Notes under the pieces: generated by a model
Told to the model about the DNA's origin: nothing
What the model saw: the letters and a program-made list of their open reading frames with translations, nothing else
The model's database searches: none
Position numbers and translations under genes: made by a program
In this document: positions 10,586-23,067 of the stretch, one piece after another
Position numbering within the stretch: position 1 is the stretch's first letter
How the letters are laid out: each line of letters begins with the position of its first letter
Origin: Bolinopsis microptera
Taxonomy: Eukaryota; Ctenophora; Tentaculata; Lobata; Bolinopsidae
DNA: 64,000 nucleotides
Assembly: GCF_026151205.1 (NCBI RefSeq)
Contig: NC_087079.1
Coordinates: 744,001-808,000, forward strand
Reading direction: 5' to 3'

Positions 10586-12417
10586 TTGGAACTCAAAACT
10601 CGAACTTGTTCAGATTTTAAGGTAATGACGTAGTGGATGTAAATGTAAATTATAATTAATGTTCACAGTGACGGAATGTGTTGGGGTGGGCTCATAATAA
10701 TATGATATTATTATATTTACACAGAACCTCTTAATTATTATCTCACATAGCATCACTGAATAATTATGTGTACGCATAACCGCTAAATTAAATCATCTCG
10801 TCGCACTGGGATTAGCTGATTACATCATGTACACAAGACTAGCAGCTGATAAGGTGATAAGGCTTTACACTGTAACTTGATACATTTTACACACAGTAAC
10901 CAGTAATCAGGTTTTGTAACTTGATTTGTATCTGTATCTGATTATTCTGAGATCACCTCAATTTTATATCCATTCCCGGAATTTTCCATTCCAGAGTTAA
11001 CTTATGACAAAGAATGCTGAAGATGACATCAGACACTCCTTATAAGGGCATCACGTGTTCTAAATATGAGGAGTACTGAGAAAATGTACTCTTAACCAAT
11101 GTTGGTGCTCTCAATATGCCGTTGTCACGTGACAGTCCATTAGTAATCGTAAGATGCCAACTTGCTGTGGGGGAATCTATTTATAGCACACACAGTGGAA
11201 ACACTTGCACATTGGCGGGTAATCTCAATTAAGTCACGACTGATTTAGGAAACATACCGGATTGTTGTCGTACACAAAGAAGAAATAAGAGAGAAATTTG
11301 CTTCTTAGCCGACCGGAAATCCGGTCCAGATGGAAATTACTGATCCGGACGGCTGCATCACCTTTTTAGTGCGGTTGACGGAAACAACATTAACAGTACA
11401 AAAACATTGATGACTATTTTAATTGGTTGAAAATAAAAGATACGCCAGATCACGGTAGGGTATACTGACTGTAATATAGTAGTAGTGTGTACTACTGACT
11501 ACTGTAATATAGTAGTAGTGTGTACTACTGACTACTGACTATACTGTTCACCACTGCTAGATAAATAATGTATGAGATTTACAGACTGACATGGACAGTC
11601 AATGTGACTACCTTGAAAGAAGTAGTTATCAATTAATACACGCACAATTATAATACAGTTAGGAACTATATAGCTCACTGTATACACAGTATATATATAT
11701 ACAGGTACTATATACAGCGTTCCCTCTAGTCTTGTGCCAGAGTTAACATCTTTTGTTTTGAGTAACTGGGTATTGTGAAGATTGAGAGCCAACTATTCGG
11801 TGCTCAGTGCACAGTAAACATTACAGTAAACCATTTAATATGTAATGTAGGGTTAGATTAAACTTCATTACATGAAACTATTAACTTAGTTGTGATGGAG
11901 AACTGTGGCGTATCTTGTTCCTGTTGTTGGCAGGGAGCCAGTTCTTCAATTCTTGTTATTAACAACTCATATCATACACAAATCATTTGATCACCTATAA
12001 TTGAAATTGAAATTGTCTCGTATAATGATTTTGATTACTGAGGTAGATAATTTATGAGAGAAAATCAATTTAAGTTGAGACGGGGTATGTACTACGTATG
12101 TATTACGTGTATAAGATAACATTATATTGCTGATACGTGTCTGATAACACTTGATTATTACTAAACCTCAGTGCTACACTACTACCACTACCATGACAGT
12201 GTTACACTAACATGATCACAGGTACACACTGACCACAACATAAAGTCTAGACTTCATTTACTAATTACTTTACTGTTTTACCACCAATGTGTTTTAACCC
12301 ATATAATACCAACAACTCTAAACGTTCGAATTTTTTGATGAAATTTTGTTTCCTAAGCACTGAGGTACCAACTCCGACGGTGCAATAATTATTTTGAAAA
12401 AATTTATATTTTTTATA
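10586..12417. other. Intronic unique sequence
   Basis: This is part of the 20 kb arrestin intron. No gene was recognised. A 37-bp phrase around ATATAGTAGTAGTGTGTACT is duplicated at about 11470-11540. The rest is AT-rich unique sequence. Confidence 0.5.
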
Positions 12418-12595
12418 GCTTTTTCGACCCGTACTTTTAAAAGTTCATTGTTGGAGCTTGCTTTTTTGGAACATTGCATCGTACTTTTAAAAGTACATCA
12501 TATTTGAATGATGTACTTTTAAAAGTACGGGTTTAATAAATAATGTACTTTTAAAAGTACGGGTTTAATGAATAGTGTACTTCTGGAAGTACGTT
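12418..12595. repeat. Repeated palindrome GTACTTTTAAAAGTAC
   Basis: Five copies of the 16-bp palindrome, perfect or slightly degenerate, lie at about 12430, 12481, 12507, 12543 and 12577, spaced by short AT-rich linkers. The region abuts the 39-bp array that begins at about 12606. Degenerate copies recur at about 17010-17155 beyond that array. Confidence 0.75.
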
Positions 12596-12605
12596 ACTTA
12601 ATTAA

Positions 12606-15600
12606 ACAGAGGCTGAGACAATTCTAGAGGAGGCTGAGACAATTCTAGAGGAACAGAAGAGAGTAGCAGAAGCTGAGCGTATTTTAGAGGAACAGAAGAG
12701 AGTAGCAGAAGCTGAGCGTATTCTAGAGGAACAGAAGAGAGTAGCAGAAGCTGAGCGTATTCTAGAGGAACAGAAGAGAGTAGCAGAAGCTGAGAGAGTT
12801 CTAGAGGAACAGAAGAGAGTAGCAGAAGCTGAGCGTATTTTAGAGGAACAGAAGAGAGTAGCAGAAGCTGAGCGTATTCTAGAGGAACAGAAGAGAGTAG
12901 CAGAAGCTGAGCGTATTCTAGAGGAACAGAAGAGAGTAGCAGAAGCTGAGCGTATTTTAGAGGAACAGAAGAGAGTAGCAGAAGCTGAGCGTATTCTAGA
13001 GGAACAGAAGAGAGTAGCAGAAGCTGAGAGAGTTCTAGAGGAACAGAAGAGAGTAGCAGAAGCTGAGCGTATTTTAGAGGAACAGAAGAGAGTAGCAGAA
13101 GCTGAGCGTATTCTAGAGGAACAGAAGAGAGTAGCAGAAGCTGAGCGTATTCTAGAGGAACAGAAGAGAGTAGCAGAAGCTGAGCGTATTCTAGAGGAAC
13201 AGAAGAGAGTAGCAGAAGCTGAGCGTATTCTAGAGGAACAGAAGAGAGTAGCAGAAGCTGAGCGTATTCTAGAGGAACAGAAGAGAGTAGCAGAAGCTGA
13301 GAGAGTTCTAGAGGAACAGAAGAGAGTAGCAGAAGCTGAGCGTATTCTAGAGGAACAGAAGAGAGTAGCAGAAGCTGAGAGAGTTCTAGAGGAACAGAAG
13401 AGAGTAGCAGAAGCTGAGAGAGTTCTAGAGGAGCAGAAGAGAGTAGCAGAAGCTGAGCGTATTCTAGAGGAACAGAAGAGAGTAGCAGAAGCTGAGAGAG
13501 TTCTAGAGGAACAGAAGAGAGTAGCAGAAGCTGAGCGTATTCTAGAGGAACAGAAGAGAGTAGCAGAAGCTGAGAGAGTTCTAGAGGAACAGAAGAGAGT
13601 AGCAGAAGCTGAGAGAGTTCTAGAGGAGCAGAAGAGAGTAGCAGAAGCTGAGCGTATTCTAGAGGAACAGAAGAGAGTAGCAGAAGCTGAGAGAGTTCTA
13701 GAGGAACAGAAGAGAGTAGCAGAAGCTGAGAGAGTTCTAGAGGAGCAGAAGAGAGTAGCAGAAGCTGAGCGTATTCTAGAGGAACAGAAGAGAGTAGCAG
13801 AAGCTGAGAGAGTTCTAGAGGAACAGAAGAGAGTAGCAGAAGCTGAGCGTATTCTAGAGGAACAGAAGAGAGTAGCAGAAGCTGAGCGTATTCTAGAGGA
13901 ACAGAAGAGAGTAGCAGAAGCTGAGAGAGTTCTAGAGGAACAGAAGAGAGTAGCAGAAGCTGAGCGTATTCTAGAGGAACAGAAGAGAGTAGCAGAAGCT
14001 GAGAAAGTTCTAGAGGAACAGAAGAGAGTAGCAGAAGCTGAGAGAGTTCTAGAGGAGCAGAAGAGAGTAGCAGAAGCTGAGCGTATTCTAGAGGAACAGA
14101 AGAGAGTAGCAGAAGCTGAGAGAGTTCTAGAGGAACAGAAGAGAGTAGCAGAAGCTGAGCGTATTCTAGAGGAACAGAAGAGAGTAGCAGAAGCTGAGAG
14201 AGTTCTAGAGGAACAGAAGAGAGTAGCAGAAGCTGAGAGAGTTCTAGAGGAGCAGAAGAGAGTAGCAGAAGCTGAGCGTATTCTAGAGGAACAGAAGAGA
14301 GTAGCAGAAGCTGAGAGAGTTCTAGAGGAACAGAAGAGAGTAGCAGAAGCTGAGAGAGTTCTAGAGGAGCAGAAGAGAGTAGCAGAAGCTGAGCGTATTC
14401 TAGAGGAACAGAAGAGAGTAGCAGAAGCTGAGAGAGTTCTAGAGGAACAGAAGAGAGTAGCAGAAGCTGAGCGTATTCTAGAGGAACAGAAGAGAGTAGC
14501 AGAAGCTGAGCGTATTCTAGAGGAACAGAAGAGAGTAGCAGAAGCTGAGAGAGTTCTAGAGGAACAGAAGAGAGTAGCAGAAGCTGAGAGAGTTCTAGAG
14601 GAGCAGAAGAGAGTAGCAGAAGCTGAGCGTATTCTAGAGGAACAGAAGAGAGTAGCAGAAGCTGAGAGAGTTCTAGAGGAACAGAAGAGAGTAGCAGAAG
14701 CTGCAAGAGAGTTCTAGAGGAACAGAAGAGAGTAGCAGAAGCTGAGAGAGTTCTAGAGGAACAGAAGAGTGTAGCAGAAGCTGAGAGAGTTCTAGACTCT
14801 AGAGGAACAGAAGAGAGTAGCATAAGCTGAGAGAGTTCTAGAGGAGCAGAAGAGAGTAGCAGAAGCTGAGCGTATTCTAGAGGAACAGAAGAGAGTAGCA
14901 GAGGTGGAGAGAATTCTACAGGAACAGACGAGAGTAGCAGAAGCTGAGAGAGTTCTAGAGGAGCAGAAGAGAGTAGCAGAAGCTGAGCGTATTCTAGAGG
15001 AACAGAAGAGAGTAGCAGAGGTGGAGAGAATTCTAGAGAAACAGACGAGAGTAGCAGAAGCTGAGAGAGTTCTAGAGGAACAGAAGAGAGTAGCAGAAGC
15101 TGAGAGAGTTCTAGAGGAACAGAAGAGAGTAGCAGAAGCTGAGCGTATTCTAGAGGAACAGAAGAGAGTAGCAGAGGTGGAGAGAATTCTAGAGGAACAG
15201 ACGAGAGTAGCAGAAGCTTGAGAGAGTTCTAGAGGAACAGAAGAGAGTAGCAGAAGCTGAGCGTATTCTAGAGGAACAGAAGAGAGTAGCAGAGGTGGAG
15301 AGAATTCTAGAGAAACAGACGAGAGTAGCAGAAGCTGAGAGAGTTCTAGAGGAGCAGAAGAGAGTAGCAGAAGCTGAGAGAGTTCTAGAGGAACAGAAGA
15401 GAGTAGCAGAAGCTGAGCATATTCTAGAGGAACAGAAGAGAGTAGCAGAAGCTGAGAGAGTTCTAGAGGAGCAGAAGAGAGTAGCAGAAGCTGAGCGTAT
15501 TCTAGAGGAACAGAAGAGAGTAGCAGAGGTGGAGAGAATTCTAGAGAAACAGACGAGAGTAGCAGAAGCTGAGAGAGTTCTAGAGGAGCAGAAGAGAGTA

Positions 15601-16003
15601 GCAGAAGCTGAGCGTATTCTAGAGGAACAGAAGAGAGTAGCAGAGGTGGAGAGAATTCTAGAGAAACAGACGAAAGTAGCAGAAGCTGAGAGAGTTCTAG
15701 AGGAACAGAAGATAGTAGCAGAAGCTGAGCGTATTCTAGAGGAACAGAAAAGAGTAGCAGAGGTGGAGAGAATTCTAGAGGAACAGACGAGATTAGCAGA
15801 AGCTGAGAGAGTTATAGAGGAACAGAAGAGAGTAGCAGAAGCTGAGCGTATTCTAGAGGAACAGAAGAGAGTAGCAGAAGCTGAGAGAGTTCTTGAGGAG
15901 CAGGAGAGAGTAGCAGAAGCTGAGAGAGTTCTAGAGGAGCAGAAGAGAGTAGCAGAGGTGGAGAGAGTTCTAGAGGAACAGAACAACTCAGCTGAGGAAA
16001 TGC
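12606..16003. repeat. 39-bp minisatellite, 13-codon coiled-coil-like unit
   Basis: About 87 units of 39 bp, GAGGAACAGAAGAGAGTAGC followed by AGAAGCTGAGCGTATTCTA, alternate with GAGAGAGTTCTA variants. The plus-strand frame reads EEQKRVAEAERIL, an amphipathic heptad-like peptide. The frame is open from 12606, just after a TAA, to an indel at about 14703. It is then broken at about 14790-14826 (indel and in-frame TAA) and at about 15218 (TGA). The last open part runs through a unique tail to a TGA at 16048-16050. There is no ATG in the units. The minus strand is also open for 741 codons. The array lies on the strand opposite to the host gene. It may be a relic of a repetitive coiled-coil gene or a pure satellite. 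Confidence 0.85.
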
Positions 16004-16143
16004 ATAGACAACAAGGAAAGGAATCTTATGTTGGAACAGCAGATTGCTGAATGCTGATGGCACACAATCATGTCAGTATCTAATAGTTAACATACATCGG
16101 AATTTGGAAACCAGTTACAAGATCTAGGATTGTGAACATTAAG

Positions 16144-16144
<1 letters not shown>
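16004..16144. other. Unique tail after the 39-bp array
   Basis: The plus-strand repeat frame continues as AEEMHRQQGKESYVGTADC to a stop at 16050. In the neighbouring frame the same DNA reads NKERNLMLEQQIAEC before a stop, which looks more like a coiled-coil continuation, so a one-base indel near 15980 is possible. There is no independent evidence for a gene. Confidence 0.3.
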
Positions 16145-16190
<46 letters not shown>

Positions 16191-16208
16191 GGGGGGGGTG
16201 GGTGGGGA
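16145..16208. repeat. Long poly-G tract
   Basis: A run of more than 40 consecutive G is followed by G-rich TGGGGGGGTGGGTGGGG. It could form G-quadruplexes. Its exact length is not reliable in any sequencing technology. Confidence 0.9.
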
Positions 16209-19200
16209 TCAGGTACCAAGTGCCGTACGTGACGTCGGACTAAGTGCAACTTTGGAATTTACAAAAAAGACCCACCCACCCCCCCTTCGCGGTACTAACT
16301 TTTTTTTCGGATAATATTTAGGACACCCACCCCTTTTGCGGTACTAACTGTTGAGAAATCACGGTACTGACTGTGTTTTGGTATATAATATAAGATACCC
16401 ACCCATAAATTGCTTTAAACAGCTCATTAAACATTGGGGAATGGACAAAGTCCTACCCACTATTTAATAGGGATTTTGTTTCAATGCAGTCGAAATTAAA
16501 TAAAAAGTTACAAAAAAGGAAACAAATAAAAAACCCCAAAAAAAAAAAAAAAAAAAAAAAAAAAACCCCCTAAAAACCCCAAAAAAAAAAAAAAACCCTT
16601 TCCCAAAAAATTGGGAAAATTTGAGGAAAAGGGGATTTTTTTTTTGGGGTTTTTGGGACCCCCCCTTTTGTCCCCTACCTTGTACAAACTAAATTTTTTG
16701 GGGAAAAATGACCCAAAAGGACCCACCACTTAGTTACAAAAGTACTAACGTGTTTTGGAAGGGAAATATGCCCCACCCCCCCCCCTTTTTTTAAAAAAAA
16801 AAGTATATTAAAGGCCCCCTCTGGAAAAACGTGGAAAAAAACCCCGGGTAAAAAACGTGGACCCTTTCCAAAAATTCAAAAAAAAACCCCAGAAGTCACA
16901 AAAAAGAAATTTTTCTGTTGTGTCTTCCTTTCCCTGTTTCAGACAATTACCTCCATTACAGTTTTCCCGACATTAACCCATGCCAGCAAACTTTGTCCCA
17001 GCTTATAAAAAAAAACCCTTACTTTTAAAAGTACATTTTTTTCTTTAAAACCTGTCCTTTTAAAAGAAAAAAATTTTCGAAGTTTATGCACTTTTAAAAG
17101 TCGGTATTTTTTTAAAAGGGTAAAAACCCAATTGTCTAGAATGATGTACTTTTGAAAGTCCCACCCAAATTTAAACCCCTCTCAATTAGACCAAATTTAA
17201 TGATTTTTATGCCCCCCACTTTAAAATAGCATTTTTTTATTGCACAATCGTTTTGGGGCAATATTAAAAAAAAAAATTTTTGGGAACCACAAAAGTTGGA
17301 AAATTTGGGCTTGGTTGGTCCCCGAGAATTTACCTTTTTTCCCCAAAGTACCATTTTTGACCACCTTTGCCAACACCCTTTATAAATTTTCCCCTTTTTT
17401 AAAACCACCCGGGGCCAGGGTTTTTTTAAAATCATCGGGAAAGCCCTTTTTCCTCCCCTAATGAAAAAAAAAACTGATATCAAAAAATATTTTCACGAAA
17501 AAGGGTTAGGTCACTTTTTAAATAAAACCGAAACTTTTAAAAAAATTTACCGGGGAAGAATATGGGTTAAGAGTAAAAGGTGAACATTTCGTATTGTTGG
17601 ACTAATGCCAACTTACGCGATATCTCGTATAAAATACGTGTGATATGTTAACAGTTTTATAGCTGCGATCATTGCTCAGTTCAGTTGTTGTGCGCTAAAG
17701 AAGTGAAAATAGAATAACTATCTCTCGAGAATATGTAATAGCGCGGATGTTAATTACAAATAACTGGGTAATTACATTAGCACATTGTCACGAGCTGCCA
17801 AATTGTTCTACTCACACTGTCTTCAGTATTCACTGTATTTTAGTGTGTATTTTTAGCTTTAACAATGTTCAGCTGTAAATTGGCACTTAGCCAATCAGCT
17901 GGTTAAAACAAAGCAGATCACAAAACCAAGCTCTAAAAGGTGAGATTCATATTTACAATAGTTACAGGATTGACCCCACTAGTATATATAAAACATTTAT
18001 CAAAAGTTTTTTCTGAATTTGCATATCAAAAACAAAAAAAACTCCTTTTTTTTTTAAATTTTAAAAATTTGCTTCGGGCCCCCTCTGGATATTATATTTT
18101 AAGTAAAACACAACCATTGGGTTTTATATTTTAACCCTGTCTTTCTGCCAGGGTCCAATATTCAACACTTCCTCCCCTCCGCAAAAATACCAATTTTTGA
18201 CTCCCCAGTTTATTTATATTATTTACCAGTAAGTAGTTTATATATAAAAATATTTATAGTTTTTATACCCGTTATATGTTATTAAAAAACCCAGTGGGAA
18301 TATTAATACTAAAACAATAAAAAGTATTATCCCAGTTTAAAATGATATTTTTTCCCAGTGAAAGTTTATCCCTTTTTATACTAAAACAAATGTTAAGTTT
18401 TAATTCCCGTTAAAAGATATTATTTACCTTATTAGTTTTTATATTTATAAAAAAAATTTTTAGTTTTAAATACCAGTTAAAAAATTATTTTTATTCCCAA
18501 AGTATTAGTTTTTAAACTAAAACAATATTTAATAGTATTTATCCCAGTTTTTTATTTATTTTAAATTCCAGTATTGGGTTTTTATACTATACAAAAATTT
18601 TTATAGTATTCACAAGGATTATCCCCAAACCCTTTGACCGGCGAACGATACCCTACTCAGAAGAAAATGAAACACAATCTTCTAGAAAAAATTTTGATTT
18701 TTTAGTATTTTTTCACCTGGGGCCATAAAAAGGGTGACATAATCAAAAGATAGAAAATGGTTATTTTCCCTAAATTTATAAACTCAAACTTAAAAAGGGA
18801 AAAATGCCGGTGAAATTTTAAAACATAAAATAAAAGGTTTATAGAAATTATCCCCATTTTATGATATTATTACCAGTATTTAGAATTATTACTATACAAA
18901 GTAAAAGTATTAAAACCCCAGTTAAAAATAAATATTTTCCCCATAGTAGTTTTTATACTATACATATTTTAAAAGTAAAAAACCCTTTTTTAAAATGAAA
19001 ACATCCCAAAGTAGTATTTTTAATACAAAACAATATTTTTTAAAGTTTTAATAAAAATTTTCTAAACCCCTGAAACCCCGGGAAACCTTTTAAACCACAA
19101 ATTTTGGGCGAGTGGTTACAAAATACACATTTCCAAAATTTGCTAAATGGTTACCCCGCGTGTAGGGACCCCGGGTGATTAGAAGGGGATTGAAGTTACC

Positions 19201-19640
19201 AGTGCAGCTTACAACTCCCAGGGGCAACTATTTTTGTTTGGGGGTTGGGCCCCTACTAGTTCCCGGAATTTAATAGCCCAAAAGTAGAATTTGATTTACT
19301 GGGGTTAAACCTTCTTTTTTGAATACAAATAGAACTAAAGAATTTAAATAATACCTAACTGAAAATTTTTTAAGTGTTATTTAAAAAGGGAGAAATTTTA
19401 AAACGTGTTTTTCCAGTGAAAATTGTGTTTGGGTACCCCATTTAAAAGTTCTCTTGTGTAAAAACCCCCCCCCCCCCAATAAAATTAGAAGATCCCTCTA
19501 CATTGCATGGGGGTTACCCCCCCTTTTTCCCAAATTTTTAAAAAACTTGCAACCCCCCCCGACAAAAAAAGGGTAAAGGGTTGACATCAATACCCATCCC
19601 TTTTTTGGGGGCCTGTTTTAATAAACCCCCAGTTTCCCAA
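16209..19640. other. Homopolymer-inflated, probably poorly resolved consensus
   Basis: Much of this stretch (especially 16500-17560 and 17980-19640) is made of runs such as AAAAACCCCC, TTTTTTTTTGGGG and CCCCCCTTTT, unlike the clean sequence on both sides and unlike the patch at 17580-17940. A degenerate tandem pattern, CAGTARTATTTTTATACTA, can still be followed at 18200-19040, and degenerate ACTTTTAAAAGT copies at 17010-17155. No gene can be supported. A consensus or assembly artefact next to the poly-G tract is the simplest reading. Confidence 0.6.
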
Positions 19641-19730
19641 TGTAGGATTGTAGGATATTGTAGGATATTGTAGGATATTGTAGGATTAGTAGTACAGCGT
19701 GGCGTGTTTTTTAAGATTACCTCTTAACCT

Positions 19731-20558
19731 ATGGCAGTCATTCTTATGGCAGTTCAAAAAATGAACGCCTCTCGTAGGATATCTCCAGCAATTGAGAATC
19801 TTAGAGATCAGTCCAAGGTTGAAGAGTACTGCATTGCTCTTCAAAATCGTTTTAGCTGCCTACCAATGGAGGAGAATCTTGATGGAGAATGGACACTATT
19901 AAAGAAGTGTCTATGGAGGTACTGGGTGAGCGCCCCCGGCGCAGAAAGCAGCAGCATTTGTCTCAGGAGACAAAAACCCTTATTGCAGAACGCAGTAAGA
20001 TTAAACAGATGGCGCCTAGTGACAACAACAATAGGAGCGAGTATTCTCGGGCCAACAAACTTGTCAAAAAGAGCTGCAGGAAAGACGACGAGAATTGGGC
20101 TCTTAGAGTTGCAGCAGATCTGGAAACAGCTGCTGTCCATGGCCGTCAAAGGGAAGTCTGGCAACGGATAAAAACACTGTCCGGTAAGAAGAATCGAAAA
20201 TCAACTGCTGTAAGAGACAAATCCGGGAAGTTGATTGCTGATCCCTCTGCTCAGAGAGAGAGATGGGGAGAACATTTTTCGGAGCTATTAAACCCTCCTC
20301 CCACGAATGCGGATATGTCTGACCTGGACCATCTTGAAGTGGTTCCATGCTTTCCCTATTTTAGTGATGGTGATGGTCCCCCCACAAGACTTGAGATTTT
20401 AAAATGTCTCAAAAAATTGAAGAACCACAAAAGTGCTGGGATTGACGAAATCTCTAATGAGCAGTTAAAGTATGGGGCGAGTGGTCTTGTGGATAGGATG
20501 GAGAAATTGTTCTCTAAAGTTTGGAATTCAGAAGCAGTGCCTGACGACTGGTTGAAAG
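19731..20558 (+). pseudogene. LINE ORF2 N-terminal part of reverse transcriptase
   Basis: The frame starting near 19731 (RRISPAIENLRDQ, RFSCLPMEEN) shifts near 19890 into the frame starting MDTIKEVSMEVLGERPRRRK. This fits the linker that precedes reverse transcriptase in this LINE type (WSxET..L..ER-like region). Next comes EVWQRIKTLSGKK, then the start of the RT fingers, KCLKKLKNHKSAGIDEISNE, and finally PDDWLK at the insertion point. The frameshift and the insertion mean no full-length protein can be made. Confidence 0.85.
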
Positions 20559-21641
20559 CAGAGGCACATATTAGGTGCGATGGGTGCGGGATCGCACAAT
20601 TTAACATTTTCCGCACATTTCCGCATAATTTATTGTTTTCCGTACACTTCCGCACATTTTGTAATTTTCTGCATATTTCCGCATAATCTAGCATTTTCCG
20701 CGTAATTTCGCATAATTTTGAAATTTTCGCGTTAAGATTTTCGAGTGTAAAAACCAAAATATGTTAAAAGTCGGGCCCTTTTAGGACCATGTCTCAGGCC
20801 CTTTTAGGACCGTGACTCAGGCCCTTTTAGGACCGTGACTCAGGCCCTTTCGGGACCGTGACCCAGGCCCTTTCGGGACCCTGACCCAGGCCCTTTTGGA
20901 ACTCATACCTAGGCCACGTGACCCAGTTACCACGTGACCTAGGCCCTTTCGGGACCCTGACCCAGGCCCTTTCGGGACCATGACCCAGGCCCTTTTGGGA
21001 CCATGACCCAGCCCCTTTCGGGACCGTTACCCAGGCCCTTTCGGGACTGTGACCCAGGACCTTTCGGGACCGTGACCCAGGCCGTTATGGAACCCTCGTC
21101 GTTACCGTACTTCGATCATACCTGCAGCCCTTTTTATCGGGTGATGAGCTCTATTCGTTGTAGCGATGGCTTTATAGTGGGCTTAATGGATCTTGAATCA
21201 AATGGTTTACAAGTACTGACGATCAATGCCAACAAGCGTGTCACATATTTGCGATCACGCATGGGATCTGATCGACTCTATCAAGAGCCGTCTTCAAATA
21301 ATTGTCTACTGATCTCTACCAGATCAAGTCACTGTTCTCAGATAACTGAATCTCAATATAGGTTCAATCATGGTCTTAGTAAAGAACTACACCCTCAGTA
21401 ACTGCACATAAACAGACCTATTTTTGATAAGAGCGGCGGTTATACGTTTAGAATTTCCAAAGTCCTTCAGAAAATGCAAAAGAAAACCGCACAATTCCCG
21501 CACAAATTTCGAAAAAAATCGTCGCACATTTGCCGCATAATTGGTAAAAATTTACCGCACCTTACCGCACATTTTACCTTTATAGTCGGGTGCGGTACCG
21601 CATAATTTCGATTTTTTTACCGCACCTAATATGTGCCTCTG
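20559..21641. mobile_element. Non-autonomous hAT-like element inside the LINE
   Basis: The ends are a perfect 21-bp TIR starting CAGAGGCACATATTAGG and ending inverted in CTCTG. An exact 8-bp target duplication GTTGAAAG lies at 20551-20558 and 21642-21649. CAG-type ends and 8-bp duplications are the hAT hallmark. Removing the element and one duplication copy puts the two LINE halves back in the same frame (1091 bp). The interior has no transposase. Subterminal parts carry CCGCACATTT/CCGCATAATT motifs and the centre carries a 23-bp minisatellite. Confidence 0.88.
20773..21085. repeat. 23-bp minisatellite within the hAT-like element
   Basis: Thirteen or so imperfect units of CAGGCCCTTTTAGGACCGTG plus ACT or ACC occur, with one irregular stretch near 20905-20945 carrying CACGTGACC. 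Confidence 0.85.
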
Positions 21642-23067
21642 GTTGAAAGGCATCGTGATAATTGTACCAAAGAAGGGTGATACCTCTCATTGCTCCAATA
21701 ATAGGGGGATCACTCTAAGATCTACAGCATCTAAACTGTATAAAATCATCATATTACAACGCATGAGTGACGGTTTAGAAAGTTTGCTACGAGACAATCA
21801 GTGTGGGTTTAGAAAGAACAGATCATGCATTGATCAGATTTATTCACTCCGCACTATTATACATAACTGCATTGAATATAATCTCCCCCTGTATGTAAAT
21901 TTTGTGGACTTCAAGGCAGCTTTTGATTCCATCGACAGGAATTATATTTGGAAAGCTTTCAGTCATTATGGCCTGCCATGTAAATACATTCGAATAATAC
22001 AGGCATTCTTTAATGGAACTGTTAGTGCTGTTAGACACAATGGTGAACTATCAGAATGGTTTGAAGTAAGTTCAGGCAGTGGCCAAGGAGACATTCAGGG
22101 TCCCCCACTTTTTAATGTCTGCCTCAATGTGGCTGCTGAGAGAACAGAAAGCAACAAAGTGGTGTCCCACGGAGCGGTTCTTCAAAGATCTATCAGTCCG
22201 CTTGTTGATGATATCACTGTTTTAGATACAGATTATGCAGATGACATGGCTGTACTGGATAACAGCGAGGAAGGTCTTCAAGAAACAACTGACCTTTTGT
22301 GTATGTATGGTGCCCAGGGAGGTCTTAGAATCAATGGTAAAAAGACTGAGGCTATGGTTATTGGGAAAGCAACCTCTCAACGGCCATACACGAAAGAAGC
22401 CACAGTGAACATCACTGTTGAAGACACGCCAGTGCAGCAAGTTAGTGACTTTACGTACTTAGGTACAATTATTTCCAGCGACGGTACTATCGACCGTGAG
22501 CTGTCAGCTAGGATTCAGAAAGCTTCCGGAGCCTTCAATCAACTGAGTAATATATGGAAAAACCGCAACATCCAGTCTTATACAAAGATCAGGATTTATA
22601 AGGCAGCGGTTTTGACAATATTGTTATATGGTAGTGAGGTTTGGAACACAACTAAAAAGCAGCTACATCGCTTTGAGGTGTTCCATCAGCGTTGCTTGAG
22701 GAGAATACTTAGGATAAGATGGCTCGATCGGGTTAGAAACACTGAAGTGCTGGAGCGTGCAAAGATAAATCCAGTAGAGACGTACATAGGAGCAAACCGC
22801 CTGCGTTGGTTTGGCCATGTCACCAGAATGCCAGACACTAGGCTTCCTAAGTACCTGCTTAACTGGACCCCTGCCCATGGGAGAAGATCTAGGGGCCGTC
22901 CAAGAAAGAACTGGAGGAAATGTTTGCTGGAAGATGCTGCAGCGTTTACAGGAAACACTGACATAGACCTAGAAGGAGCGAGCGAGATGGCTAGTGACCG
23001 CAAACTTTGGAGGGAGATGATACGTCACAAACGGGAGTTCATTGGTGCAGGCCACTCGAATGATTGA
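21642..23067 (+). pseudogene. LINE ORF2 reverse transcriptase core and C-terminal domain
   Basis: The frame continues the RT with GIVIIVPKKGD, then FRKNRSCIDQIYSLRTII, the motif A region VNFVDFKAAFDSIDR, GSGQGDIQGPPLFN, and the catalytic YADD motif in TDYADDMAVLD. It follows with a thumb and C-terminal region, ILLYGSEVWN, LRWFGHVTRM and RSRGRPRKNWRKCLLEDA, and a TGA at 23065-23067. The catalytic aspartates (FVDF and YADD) are present, so this half is well preserved and the inactivation by the hAT-like insertion looks fairly recent. Confidence 0.92.

Noticed and set aside
12598-14823. 741-codon minus-strand open frame (LLLLSSVPLEYAQ repeats)
   Set aside because: It is the complement of the 39-bp array. 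The unit is a multiple of three and has no stop in that frame. The peptide is a low-complexity hydrophobic repeat without a unique start or end.
16132-19640. Small open frames in the homopolymer-rich stretch
   Set aside because: Indel-prone sequence; frames are meaningless until the consensus is verified.
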